From positions 558,001-622,000 of the forward strand of contig NZ_NBBI01000001.1 in the NCBI RefSeq assembly GCF_002197685.1: a stretch of DNA of 64,000 nt, in the 5' to 3' direction. A model generated the notes under the pieces. That model was not told where the DNA came from. It was given only the letters and a program-made list of their open reading frames with translations, and made no database searches. Position numbers and translations under genes: made by a program. This DNA comes from Sphingomonas dokdonensis. GTDB lineage: Bacteria; Pseudomonadota; Alphaproteobacteria; Sphingomonadales; Sphingomonadaceae. Each line of letters opens with the position of its first letter. The first letter of the stretch is position 1. Below are positions 8,207 through 15,553 of this stretch, one piece after another.

Positions 8207-8401
8207 CACAGTGCCTCCTTTCTTACCCCGAGAGTGCATAGCCGTTCACTGACAGTCAACTTTAATGGTTACATATCTGGACAGCAGCAGAGACAAGCTG
8301 GTCCCGTTACCGTCCTTGCCCTCGACTTGCGGCCCTTTACCGGTTATGTGGCTTACGCGGCGACGTCTTCAAATGAGAGAACCGGGTGCGATTTTGAGCT
8401 G

Positions 8402-8417
8402 TTGCACCGGGTTGCAA
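8402..8417. repeat. Island palindrome, copy 2 (TTGCACCGGGTTGCAA)
   Basis: Same 16-bp pattern with one mismatched position in the left arm. It lies 18 bp beyond the stop codon of the HNH-like gene and about 195 bp upstream of the 103-aa gene on the same strand. Confidence 0.6.
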
Positions 8418-8434
8418 CGCAGCCTTACTTTCAA

Positions 8435-9364
8435 TCAGATGTCGATTGGTGCGGTGAACCACTCATAGAACTCTGCGCGCCGAACGAGATCCGCTTCATT
8501 GAAAGGGTAGAGGCGCGCGGCTAATCTTAGGTCTGCCGCAGCTAGGGCGCGACCAGCGTCTTGTGCCCAGCTCAAAGCCTCACGGACAATCCGAAGTTCC
8601 TTTGCTGCACGAGCATTGAAGTCGTTTTCTTCGTCCGGAACAATCTCGTGAATGCCCATTTGCTCCAGCCGTCGTCGCGCGGACACGAACATCTTGGCTG
8701 CCACGATGATGCTGAAGACCTCGCGTGATACCAGCTTCCGGCGATCGGGTCGCTTAACCGTCTTCAGCCACAACGCATATTCGCGCTGGACCGCCATTTG
8801 CCTTTCGGTCGTATCGGCCCACGGAGGCGTGTACAGGCCACTGCCTGCGTTCTTAGAAGCGAGACGGCGAGCCACCTCCTCCGCCGTCTGTCCCCGCTCC
8901 AGCGCCGAGTGTAGCGTGCTGTACGGAGTGCCCAGCCGTTCAGCTAACTCGCCGACCGTCACGCGCTCGCCGTTATAATTGGCCCACCGTGTGTTAGCCC
9001 GATTTCGCGTCTGTTCAGCCTTCGTTGCCCACCGGCACAGGGCGGGTCCATAGCGCCGATTGGAGTTGTCGATCCGTTCAATGCTGCCGTTAGGGATCAA
9101 TCGCGGACCCATATCTGCGAGGAAGCCTCGAAACTGATCCCAAGCAGGATCGACCTCGCACAGCCCTTGCTTCGCACGCCGCTTCATGTTCGCGTGGCAG
9201 CTTGCCTCGCCCCTGTACTTCTTCCGCAGTTCGCCAGCCGAAAGGCACTTCAGATCCTCCGCGAACTCGCGCTCGGCAGAGGCCACGTTCGTTGTATGCG
9301 TCACGATTGTACGTCCTACGATCTTATATTCAGGACCTCTCGCAATAGGTACAACGACATCCAC
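8435..9364 (-). CDS. HNH-like/homing-endonuclease-type protein downstream of a serine recombinase
   Basis: 309 aa. Residues about 85-115 read MGPRLIPNGSIERIDNSNRR, then YGPALCRWATKAEQTRNR, which is the signature of phage-type HNH/AP2-associated endonucleases (usual form: SIDRIDN.G.Y.P.NCRWAT...Q..N). After it comes a NUMOD-like helix-turn-helix (ERVTVGELAERLGTPYSTLH). The C-terminal third is helical and unassigned. The start is GTG at 9364, three bases after the stop of the serine recombinase gene, so translation is probably coupled. Whether it cleaves DNA is uncertain: a full HNH catalytic set is not obvious, and it could serve as a DNA-binding partner for the recombinase. Confidence 0.7.
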   Translation of the reverse strand: MDVVVPIARGPEYKIVGRTIVTHTTNVASAEREFAEDLKCLSAGELRKKYRGEASCHANMKRRAKQGLCEVDPAWDQFRGFLADMGPRLIPNGSIERIDNSNRRYGPALCRWATKAEQTRNRANTRWANYNGERVTVGELAERLGTPYSTLHSALERGQTAEEVARRLASKNAGSGLYTPPWADTTERQMAVQREYALWLKTVKRPDRRKLVSREVFSIIVAAKMFVSARRRLEQMGIHEIVPDEENDFNARAAKELRIVREALSWAQDAGRALAAADLRLAARLYPFNEADLVRRAEFYEWFTAPIDI

Positions 9365-9367
9365 GTG

Positions 9368-9952
9368 CTAGGCCGAGGCACCTGCGCAATACCGTGACAC
9401 AGTCGCCTTGGAGAGACCAAACGCGGCCATTGTTTCACTGATGCTGGCTCCGTTGGCCCGCCTCCATGCCGCCACTACGTCCGGATCAGCACTACGAGGC
9501 CGACCCAAGCTGGCTTTGCCACGATGCGTTCTGCCGGTGGTCGAGAGTGCAATCCGGGCAGCGTCCCTGCCGGCATCGCAGCGCTCCTTTATACGCTGCC
9601 GCTCCAAATCGGCGATCTGCGCGAGCACGGCGACAACGATCTCTCCGGCACCGCGACCGATCGCACCCAGCCCACGCACATCGACGTTGACGCCGGCGTC
9701 CAGTAGTCGGCGCACCGTCGCTTGAACGTCCAAGGCATCGCGCCCAAGCCTATCTAGGGCGTACACGAAAAGCGTGTCTCCCTCTCGAATATACGAAAGG
9801 AGCTTGGAAAACCCCGGACGCTCGGCGGCCAGCGTCGCGCCGCTGACACCCTCATCAACGAACTCACGATCGAAGGCCTGACCGAGGGCCTGTCTCTGCG
9901 CTTCGACGCTCTGGCTCCCGGTCGAAACCCTGAAGTACGCGATACGGCTCAT
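9368..9952 (-). CDS. Serine recombinase (resolvase/invertase family)
   Basis: 194 aa. The N-terminal catalytic domain starts MSRIAYFRVSTGSQSVEAQR, with the nucleophilic serine at residue 10 and the arginine cluster in YALDRLGRDALD. A long E-helix (IVVAVLAQIADLERQRIKER) follows, and a C-terminal Hin-type helix-turn-helix (SISETMAAFGLSKATVSRYC) ends the protein, so this is a small resolvase/invertase and not a large serine integrase. It is the first gene of a two-gene unit with the HNH-like protein. An inverted repeat 30 bp upstream of its start may be a recombination or operator site. Confidence 0.92.
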   Translation of the reverse strand: MSRIAYFRVSTGSQSVEAQRQALGQAFDREFVDEGVSGATLAAERPGFSKLLSYIREGDTLFVYALDRLGRDALDVQATVRRLLDAGVNVDVRGLGAIGRGAGEIVVAVLAQIADLERQRIKERCDAGRDAARIALSTTGRTHRGKASLGRPRSADPDVVAAWRRANGASISETMAAFGLSKATVSRYCAGASA

Positions 9953-9981
9953 GTGGTACCTGCCTCAAAAGATCTCTGATA

Positions 9982-10000
9982 TTCTGCGGCATACGCAGAA
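9982..10000. promoter_or_regulatory. Inverted repeat upstream of the serine recombinase
   Basis: TTCTGCG (9982-9988), 5-bp spacer GCATA, CGCAGAA (9994-10000): perfect 7-bp arms. Placed 30-48 bp before the recombinase start, where resolvases often have res subsites or operators. Only one clear copy is seen. Confidence 0.4.
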
Positions 10001-10159
10001 GTCCGTCAACTATCTTATGAGACACACTGACGGGACTTTGCCGACCTGACTCAAAAGCTACAAGTTTAGAGTCGTTTGATCTGCACGTGGAACGTCCGAC
10101 CCATCGCGCTCTCGAATTATGACCGAGCCGCCGAGAGAGGCCAAAACTTCGTTCGCGCT

Positions 10160-10597
10160 TTACCCGACCGGCGTCACTGCGGGCTGGAGGGCCGGGGTTA
10201 AATCGTCCGTCCCTTCGATTGCACCCGCCGGGCCGACGTCTCTATCCCCTGCGGCGGGGTTGTGTGCGTGGGCGATGCATACGCGCGTGAACTCGGCCAA
10301 TCCGGTGTAGCCGTTCGGAGCTACGTCCACGAGGCGCTGATATGATCCCTCGATCACGACGCCGAGTTGCTGCCAACCGGTGAGTCCGCCCGCTCCATTC
10401 CGAGTGTTAGCCTCCCCGCACAGGGCAAGTTGGTCGGCGGCACGAACGGCTCGGAAGTTCCGGAAACGACTACCCTGATAATCTCGCAGCCCATCTTCGA
10501 GGAGCTTTCGAGCGGTCGCAATCTGCTCTGGAGTGACGAGCACGGGGCCTACGGGTGTGGTCGTGGTTTGTGCGAGGACGAAAAGGAGAAAGCTCAT
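10160..10597 (-). CDS. Small secreted hypothetical protein
   Basis: 145 aa starting MSFLLFVLAQTTTTPVGPVL, a short hydrophobic leader that could be a signal peptide or anchor. The middle has GLRDYQGSRFRNFRAVRA and LCGEANTRNGAGGLTGWQQL, a pattern I recall from small exported proteins of sphingomonads that carry an LCG.VN..N..GG..G motif. The Pro/Thr/Ala-rich tail is probably disordered. It is transcribed divergently from the XRE regulator across a 102-bp region containing a 15-bp palindrome. Function is unknown. Confidence 0.65.
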   Translation of the reverse strand: MSFLLFVLAQTTTTPVGPVLVTPEQIATARKLLEDGLRDYQGSRFRNFRAVRAADQLALCGEANTRNGAGGLTGWQQLGVVIEGSYQRLVDVAPNGYTGLAEFTRVCIAHAHNPAAGDRDVGPAGAIEGTDDLTPALQPAVTPVG

Positions 10598-10638
10598 CTA
10601 CGTTGTTTAGCGCAGAGGAAGCGGAGTTCAACATATCA

Positions 10639-10653
10639 TACCGGCTGCCGGTA
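10639..10653. promoter_or_regulatory. Candidate operator between divergent genes, upstream of the XRE regulator
   Basis: TACCGGCTGCCGGTA is a perfect inverted repeat of 7-bp arms around one base, 47 bp upstream of the XRE start and 42 bp upstream of the divergent gene. This is a usual place for autoregulation by XRE or controller (C) proteins. Confidence 0.45.
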
Positions 10654-10699
10654 CGATGCGTTCCTTTGGAGAAGGCCGTCCAACCGTCAGACCCGGCGG

Positions 10700-11029
10700 A
10701 TGTCAGACCTTGGCGTCAAACTCGGTGCTCGGATAAGAACCTTGAGAGTCGATCAGGGCTTGTCACAGGCCTCGCTTGCGGACGCCTCCGGCACTTCCGA
10801 GGAATGGGTGCGCAAGTTGGAGCGGGGCGTTCGGGCACCCTCTCTTGCCACTCTCGACGGGATCAGCCGCGCCCTTGGCGTGACGATCGCTTCCCTATTC
10901 GCCGGCACAGGGGAAGGCGCGCCTCGATACGAGGTGCTTATCGCGGAGGCGGAGGGCTTGGGCGACGACCAACTCAGATGGCTTGAATCGGCAGCCCGGC
11001 TCGCGCGCAAGCTCCAGAAGGAGGCGTAG
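10700..11029 (+). CDS. XRE-family HTH regulator, possible restriction-modification controller
   Basis: 109 aa. Residues about 8-65 form a typical XRE helix-turn-helix: GARIRTLRVDQGLSQASLAD, ASGTSEEWVRKLERGVRAPS, LATLDGISRALGVTIASLF. The C-terminal 40 residues are helical (LGDDQLRWLESAARLARKLQ). It precedes the putative restriction endonuclease gene on the same strand by 162 bp, and the methyltransferase lies beyond it. Small XRE proteins in this position are often controllers that delay endonuclease expression after entry into a new host. At 109 aa it is somewhat longer than classic C proteins (about 80-100 aa). The start MSDLGVKLG fits the beginning of the domain; its ribosome binding site is weak. 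Confidence 0.8.
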   Translation: MSDLGVKLGARIRTLRVDQGLSQASLADASGTSEEWVRKLERGVRAPSLATLDGISRALGVTIASLFAGTGEGAPRYEVLIAEAEGLGDDQLRWLESAARLARKLQKEA

Positions 11030-11032
11030 CCG

Positions 11033-11048
11033 TTGCAACCCGTTGCAA
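11033..11048. repeat. Island palindrome, copy 3 (TTGCAACCCGTTGCAA)
   Basis: Perfect 7-bp arms with centre CC. It starts 3 bp after the stop codon of the XRE gene and lies 143 bp upstream of the endonuclease start. Confidence 0.7.
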
Positions 11049-11191
11049 TCCGCGTCGAAACTCAAGCCCCTACGCGGGTGCGTTCTGCCCTCTCATGCCG
11101 GCACGCGAGATTGACTCGCCGCCTCGCTACTCGGATGACACAACCGGCGTTGCGAGCCTGCTTCGCCCGCCGAGGGGGGTAGCGGCAAGGC

Positions 11192-12034
11192 ATGTTCGGT
11201 CCGGAAATACTCGTTCGTACGCTCTCGAAACCAACGAGACGGGACACTCACGGCAACGTCTGGCAGTATCACTCCCGAAGCGACCACCACTCCAAGGTAG
11301 CTTGCTGGGGGATCGTGTTCGATCTGCTCCTGACGACGCCGCTCCTGCGCCGCCACGTCGAGGACGGCATCGTGCATTTCGGGATCAACCACGAGATGCG
11401 CGACTTCGTACATGACCGGAAGAAGAACCTAGACCTGGTTCTCTGCACCCCCGGAGGTGCGGCGACATCTGCGACGTTGGCCGACATGGCAGCCGGCCTC
11501 TCGATTGACCTTAGCGCCGATGAGGCGAAGCGCCTAAGCTCACTTCCTCCGCTCACACGCGCTCCGGTCGGCTCGGTCCTGATGGCGTTAGAGGCGAAGG
11601 CGGTTATGACCGCGCACCAAAAGGCGCTGCCTCGGTTCTACGACGAGTTGAACTCGTCCCATTCGACGGTTCACGGTGCAAGCGATCAAGCCATCGCAGT
11701 CGGTTTCGCAATGGTGAACATCGCGGAGGACTACCTAAGCCCTGACCTGAACAAGAAAAACCGCGCAACCGACCCGGAGTGGAGCCGGCACAAGCAACCT
11801 CGTGCCGCCGCGCTTGCGATCGAAAAGGCAAGACAGCTTCCCCGGCGGTCGAGAGTTGGCGACGTCGGCTATGATGCTCTCGCCATCACGGTAATCGAGA
11901 TGACGAACGACGGCAGCCCTGTCCGCCTCGTAACCGAGCCGCCCGCTCCACCGCCGCGAGACATCTACCACTACGATACCATGATCTCACGTCTCGCGGG
12001 TATCTACGCGACCCGCTTCAAGGACCTGGGCTAA
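11192..12034 (+). CDS. Putative type II restriction endonuclease (PD-(D/E)XK-like)
   Basis: 280 aa. The N-terminal part has GNVWQYHSRSDHHSKVACWG, typical of a restriction-enzyme group found beside C5 methyltransferases. A candidate PD-(D/E)XK site is Asp81 in KKNLDLVLC and Glu134-x-Lys136 in LMALEAKAVM, followed by a helix. Its 3' end overlaps the convergent vsr gene by 48 bp, and the methyltransferase follows vsr. The trio forms a complete R-M-Vsr locus. The recognition sequence cannot be read from the protein. The start ATG at 11192 is preceded by AAGG. Identification relies on context as much as on motif. Confidence 0.75.
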   Translation: MFGPEILVRTLSKPTRRDTHGNVWQYHSRSDHHSKVACWGIVFDLLLTTPLLRRHVEDGIVHFGINHEMRDFVHDRKKNLDLVLCTPGGAATSATLADMAAGLSIDLSADEAKRLSSLPPLTRAPVGSVLMALEAKAVMTAHQKALPRFYDELNSSHSTVHGASDQAIAVGFAMVNIAEDYLSPDLNKKNRATDPEWSRHKQPRAAALAIEKARQLPRRSRVGDVGYDALAITVIEMTNDGSPVRLVTEPPAPPPRDIYHYDTMISRLAGIYATRFKDLG

Positions 12035-12412
12035 CCGGTCGGCGATGATCGCCCTCTCACATTCCCAGACCACGACGACCTTATAGCCTTGTCGGCGCAG
12101 TGCTCTGATCGCGCGTGCATCGCGGGCTCGGTTGGCGCGAAATTTGTCGGTCCAAAACCCCGTGTTGCGCTTGGGGACCGTCGCCTTCTTGCAACCCGTG
12201 TGATGGTGCCAATAGCATCCGTTGACGAAGACGGCCCATCGTCGGGCCTTGTTCGCGAAGTCGGGTGAGCCGGGAAGCGACTTCACGTTCTTTCGATAGC
12301 GGTGTCGCGCCGCGTGGAGAGCCTCGCCGACGAGTTGCTCGATGCGCGTTCCGGCTTGTCGAATGCCGGCCATCCGCGCCGAGGTCTCGGGATCGGTGAT
12401 GGGCCCCGTCAT
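11987..12412 (-). CDS. vsr: Very short patch repair endonuclease Vsr
   Basis: 141 aa, the usual length for Vsr. It nicks next to T:G mismatches that arise when 5-methylcytosine made by the partner methyltransferase deaminates. Family landmarks: TRIEQLVGEALHAARHRYRK at the N-terminus, SPDF with the catalytic Asp, VFVNGCYWHHHTGCKKATVP with the His cluster and zinc-binding cysteines, and FWTDKFRANRARD. The C-terminal KVVVVWECE completes the fold. Its start ATG overlaps the TGA of the methyltransferase gene (ATGA), so the two are translationally coupled. Confidence 0.95.
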   Translation of the reverse strand: MTGPITDPETSARMAGIRQAGTRIEQLVGEALHAARHRYRKNVKSLPGSPDFANKARRWAVFVNGCYWHHHTGCKKATVPKRNTGFWTDKFRANRARDARAIRALRRQGYKVVVVWECERAIIADRLAQVLEAGRVDTRET

Positions 12413-13581
12413 TCAGCGGCAACGGCGTATTCCGCTTCCGACGGGCCGACGCCCGCTTCCATGCGGTGCAAGTGCGCTCGCACACGATCTTGGAAACCAT
12501 CGGCGAAACGCAGCTTTGCCCGCTCAGTCCGTGAGAGAAAGCCACGGCTCGCCCGTGCCGAGAGTAGCTTGCCAGGGTGCCGCAAGAAGTCGGCCAATGC
12601 CGGGCGAGGCTCCCAACATGGAAAGCCGTTGATCGTCACACCCACACGTTGTGAACCGTCAAAGCGGGCCGCTACCGGCCACCTACCGGCGGAGGACAGG
12701 GCGAACTCGCGCGCGCTGTCGTGGTCGCCCGGACGGTCCAGACGCTCTCCTAGCCAACGCGCCACCGGGACCGATACTGCGTTCCCGACGAGAGCCCATC
12801 GCGAAGATGCGCGGCTGACGGTTTCGGCGGGCTGCGTCCAGTTCTCAGAGAAACCTTGAAGGCGCTCCGCGTCCCGGATGTCGGGTGTGATGACATCGCC
12901 CCACGGGAGCAGGATTGCGGGTGGTGAGGCTATCCCCACCGTGGACCCGTTCTTGAGCGTCGGGACGGCATCGACCGCCCATCCCAACCCCCTGACCCCC
13001 TCGGTCCAATAGAAGCCGTGAGAACGAACGTCGATCTCGGTACCAGGCAACTCGGGGTAGATCTCGTCGGCGAACAAGACGGTGGCGGGGTCGATCTCCG
13101 TATTGGTTGCGACGAAGAGCACGCGCTCGCGCCGCTGGGGAAGAAAGCCGAGACTGTTCACGACCCGATAGGCCCATCGGTAGCCACGCTCCTCGAACGC
13201 CTCGACGAGAGTGCGCATCCCGCGCCCCTTGTCGAGTTGGAGCATGAAGGAGACGTTCTCCAGCACCACCCAAGGTACCGCGCGCTCGTCGAGCAGTCGG
13301 AACACCTCCCCGACGAGGCCCGACCTTGCGCCGGAGATGCCGGCGGTTAGACCGGCTTGGCTGAGGTCCTGACATGGGAAGCCTCCAACCACGAGATCGA
13401 CGTTCGACGGTAGCGAAGCGAGATCGCGAACGTCGTTTTCGCACGGCACGTCGGGCATGTGGCTCTGGAGGACGGCCCTTGCCGGCTCCCATATCTCGCA
13501 GGTGAGCACGGTCTCGTGGCCCGCCAGCGCCAAGCCATTCTCAAGACCCCCTATACCGGCGAAAAGCCCCGCTACCTTCAC
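12409..13581 (-). CDS. C5-cytosine-specific DNA methyltransferase
   Basis: 390 aa. It methylates cytosine at C5 in the recognition site of the island R-M system. Ordered motifs: I (VAGLFAGIGGLENGLALAG), IV with the catalytic Cys70 (VVGGFPCQDLSQAG), VI (VVLENV), VIII (LPQRRERVLFVA), IX/X at the C-terminus (LVGNAVSVPVARWLGERL). The target-recognition region lies between VIII and IX. The start is GTG at 13581, with AAGGGG 6 bp upstream and the family N-terminus directly after it; the longer upstream frame is not coding. A copy of the island palindrome lies 110 bp upstream of this start. Coupled to vsr by an ATGA overlap. Confidence 0.95.
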   Translation of the reverse strand: MKVAGLFAGIGGLENGLALAGHETVLTCEIWEPARAVLQSHMPDVPCENDVRDLASLPSNVDLVVGGFPCQDLSQAGLTAGISGARSGLVGEVFRLLDERAVPWVVLENVSFMLQLDKGRGMRTLVEAFEERGYRWAYRVVNSLGFLPQRRERVLFVATNTEIDPATVLFADEIYPELPGTEIDVRSHGFYWTEGVRGLGWAVDAVPTLKNGSTVGIASPPAILLPWGDVITPDIRDAERLQGFSENWTQPAETVSRASSRWALVGNAVSVPVARWLGERLDRPGDHDSAREFALSSAGRWPVAARFDGSQRVGVTINGFPCWEPRPALADFLRHPGKLLSARASRGFLSRTERAKLRFADGFQDRVRAHLHRMEAGVGPSEAEYAVAAE

Positions 13582-13690
13582 AATCGACCCCTTGAACTCG
13601 CCGTCTCGCCAAACCTTACATCGCTGCGGGGAGGAGGCAAGTTCCCTCTCCGTTCTCGATCGAGGCTCCGAGACGGACGCATTTTCCTTC

Positions 13691-13706
13691 GTGCAACCGG
13701 TTGCAA
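13691..13706. repeat. Island palindrome, copy 4 (GTGCAACCGGTTGCAA)
   Basis: TGCAACCGGTTGCA core is a perfect palindrome; only the outermost base deviates from TTGCAACCGGTTGCAA. Located 24 bp beyond the integrase stop and 110 bp upstream of the methyltransferase start. Confidence 0.7.
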
Positions 13707-13729
13707 CCGCACATCTGAACCCGCGCCGC

Positions 13730-15451
13730 TCACTTCGCCTGCGGAAGCGTGAAACTGCCGAAGTCGAGCTTTCGGATGGCACGATCGAGCACGGGAACCA
13801 TCCCACGGTCGCCATACCGAGCCGCTTGGCTTTCGGAAGCCCATCCGCCCAGCGCCTGCGCCGTCTCCTCGTTGATCTCGGCGCGCCGGCAAGCGTCGCG
13901 GAAGCCATGCCGGAAGCTGTGAAACACGAGAGCGGGCTCGTCGAAGCCGATCCGCTTCTTGTGTCGGCCAAACCACTTCGAGAAGCCATGCGAGTAGCGC
14001 TCGTCCGGACCGCGCTCCAGCGCGGGAAAGAGGCGCTCATCCTCCTTGCCGCCTCGCACAAACGTCTCGAAACCGGCGTCGAGCAGAGCCGGGTGGAGGG
14101 GCACGTAGCGCTCGCTCGCCTTCGTCTTCAGGCGCTTGTCCTCCACTCGCCGGCCCGTCTTGTCGAAGAGCGACAGGTTAAGACACTTGACGCCCTCCAC
14201 CTCCTCGACGTCCTCGACCCGCAACTGACAAAGCTCTCCTGCACGAGCACCGGTGAAGAGCGCCAATGCCGGCACCCAGAACTTTGCCGGCTCGGCCTGA
14301 CGAAAGGGGGTGAGCGAGGCGAATAGGCCCTCAAGCTCCTCGGGCCGGAAGCCTCTCCGCTTCACGGTGGCCTCGCGGGAGCCAGTCAGATCACGCATGT
14401 TGATCGCGACGCCCCACCCGGCATCCTCGGCCCACCTGAGAACCGCCGCCAGCGCCTGCATATACGATGCTATCGAGTTGGGAGCGAGGCGCGGCAAGCT
14501 CTGCTGGTCGGCCAATTCAGCGACCTCCGTCAGCGAGAGGTCGGGAAAGCGCTTGCTCGCGTTAGGTGGCAGGCGCTTCAAGAAGGTGAGCACCTTTACG
14601 CAGTCGGCTCGTGTAAGGGACGAGACCGACTTGTCGCTCCCAAGCACCTCGGCCATGATGCGGAAGACGAAACCGTAGCGCTTCTCGGTGCTCTGCTCCC
14701 CATGAAGGGCGGTGCGCTCGGCGGTGTAGGCTTCGAACAAGTCAGCAAGTCGTCGATCGTTTACGAATGATCCTTGCTTTCCCGTGCTCACGTCGGGGTT
14801 GAAGATGGGGTCGTAGGGCGCGTCGCTTCGGGACAAGAAATGATCCTTCGCGAGCGCCGTCTCTGCGCTCAAACCGCGCGCGACGAGTTCGCAAAGGTAG
14901 CGGTAGCTCGTCGACCCGCGATCGACGTCGGGCTGCGGAACCTTAGCGGTGATCGAGCCGACGCGAAGGGGGCGAACCGCGATGCCGGCGTCCACGAGCA
15001 GACGGTCCGCCGCCGATCGCACGACCATGCAGTCGGCTCCCGCACCGACATGGCGGGCGTCGTGCTCCACGTCGGCTACGATCGCGGCGATCTCCTCCGG
15101 CTCTTCGGAGACGGGCCGGCGCGCCTCTTCGCGACGTCGCCACCAATCCGAAACTACCGCTTCGATCTGCCCGTGACGCAATCGTTCCAGCTTGCCGAGA
15201 GCCAACGCGCCCGCGATCGGCCCCATTATCCGCACGCGCTCGCGCAGCTTGTCGAAGTGCGACTCGATCTCGGCGAGCTTGAAGGGGTAGCGTTTAATCG
15301 CGGTCCGCAGGTCGGCGGTGTCGAGGCTGAAGCGCAAACTCGCGCGCTTCTCCACCCCGACCAGATCGACCGGAACGCGCTTGCGGACATACCACACGCC
15401 GGATTCGCGCGCATACAGACCCGGATATCTTGCCAACGTCTCATCACCCAT
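13730..15451 (-). CDS. Tyrosine recombinase (island integrase)
   Basis: 573 aa. Catalytic residues of the family are visible: Arg in LFTGARAGELCQLRVEDV, the H-x-x-R box HSFRHGFRD near residues 511-519, and the nucleophilic Tyr near 546 in ARYGDRGMV. The N-terminal segment (YPGLYARESGVWYVRKRVPV DLVG) is the arm-binding type domain often found in alphaproteobacterial integrases that use tRNA genes, and a core-binding region with FLKRLPPNASKRF precedes the catalytic domain. The start ATG lies 82 bp from the right attachment repeat and the gene is transcribed into the island, as is normal for elements inserted at a tRNA 3' end. It appears intact. Confidence 0.95.
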   Translation of the reverse strand: MGDETLARYPGLYARESGVWYVRKRVPVDLVGVEKRASLRFSLDTADLRTAIKRYPFKLAEIESHFDKLRERVRIMGPIAGALALGKLERLRHGQIEAVVSDWWRRREEARRPVSEEPEEIAAIVADVEHDARHVGAGADCMVVRSAADRLLVDAGIAVRPLRVGSITAKVPQPDVDRGSTSYRYLCELVARGLSAETALAKDHFLSRSDAPYDPIFNPDVSTGKQGSFVNDRRLADLFEAYTAERTALHGEQSTEKRYGFVFRIMAEVLGSDKSVSSLTRADCVKVLTFLKRLPPNASKRFPDLSLTEVAELADQQSLPRLAPNSIASYMQALAAVLRWAEDAGWGVAINMRDLTGSREATVKRRGFRPEELEGLFASLTPFRQAEPAKFWVPALALFTGARAGELCQLRVEDVEEVEGVKCLNLSLFDKTGRRVEDKRLKTKASERYVPLHPALLDAGFETFVRGGKEDERLFPALERGPDERYSHGFSKWFGRHKKRIGFDEPALVFHSFRHGFRDACRRAEINEETAQALGGWASESQAARYGDRGMVPVLDRAIRKLDFGSFTLPQAK

Positions 15452-15533
15452 CGTGACTCAGTAATGTGTCACAGCACGGGATGAAAAGCCGTTTTCTTCC
15501 AAAGACATGCGCAAAAACACGCCCTTAGAAAGC

Positions 15534-15553
15534 CGCTGGTGGGTCCGCCGGGG
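15534..15553. repeat. Right attachment repeat of the island (inside tRNA-Lys 3' end)
   Basis: Identical to 3481-3500. Covers the CCA end, acceptor strand and 3' T-stem of tRNA-Lys. Confidence 0.88.

Larger units (their letters stand above)
3481..15553. mobile_element. Genomic island integrated at tRNA-Lys
   Basis: A 12.07-kb segment bounded by a perfect 20-bp direct repeat, CGCTGGTGGGTCCGCCGGGG, at 3481-3500 and 15534-15553. The right copy covers the last 17 nt of a tRNA-Lys gene, including CCA, plus 3 downstream bases. A tyrosine integrase lies next to the right end and is transcribed away from the tRNA. The content is accessory: restriction-modification with Vsr, a serine recombinase, an HNH-like protein, a P63C protein, an IS fragment and unknown genes. 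Base composition is uneven, with a more AT-rich stretch around 6.6-7.9 kb, which suggests assembly from several sources. Genes on both sides are ordinary chromosomal metabolism. Confidence 0.9.

Noticed and set aside
8234..8524. Plus-strand open frame of 96 codons spanning palindrome copy 2
   Set aside because: It overlaps the 3' end of the HNH-like gene in antisense, has no convincing ribosome binding site and no recognisable motif.
10367..10699. Upstream extension of the XRE regulator frame
   Set aside because: The extension runs antisense through the secreted-protein gene and lacks protein-like features; the HTH domain starts right after the ATG at 10700.
13582..14061. 160-codon N-terminal extension of the methyltransferase
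   Set aside because: It overlaps the integrase in antisense, and family motif I comes only a few residues after the GTG at 13581, which also has a good ribosome binding site.
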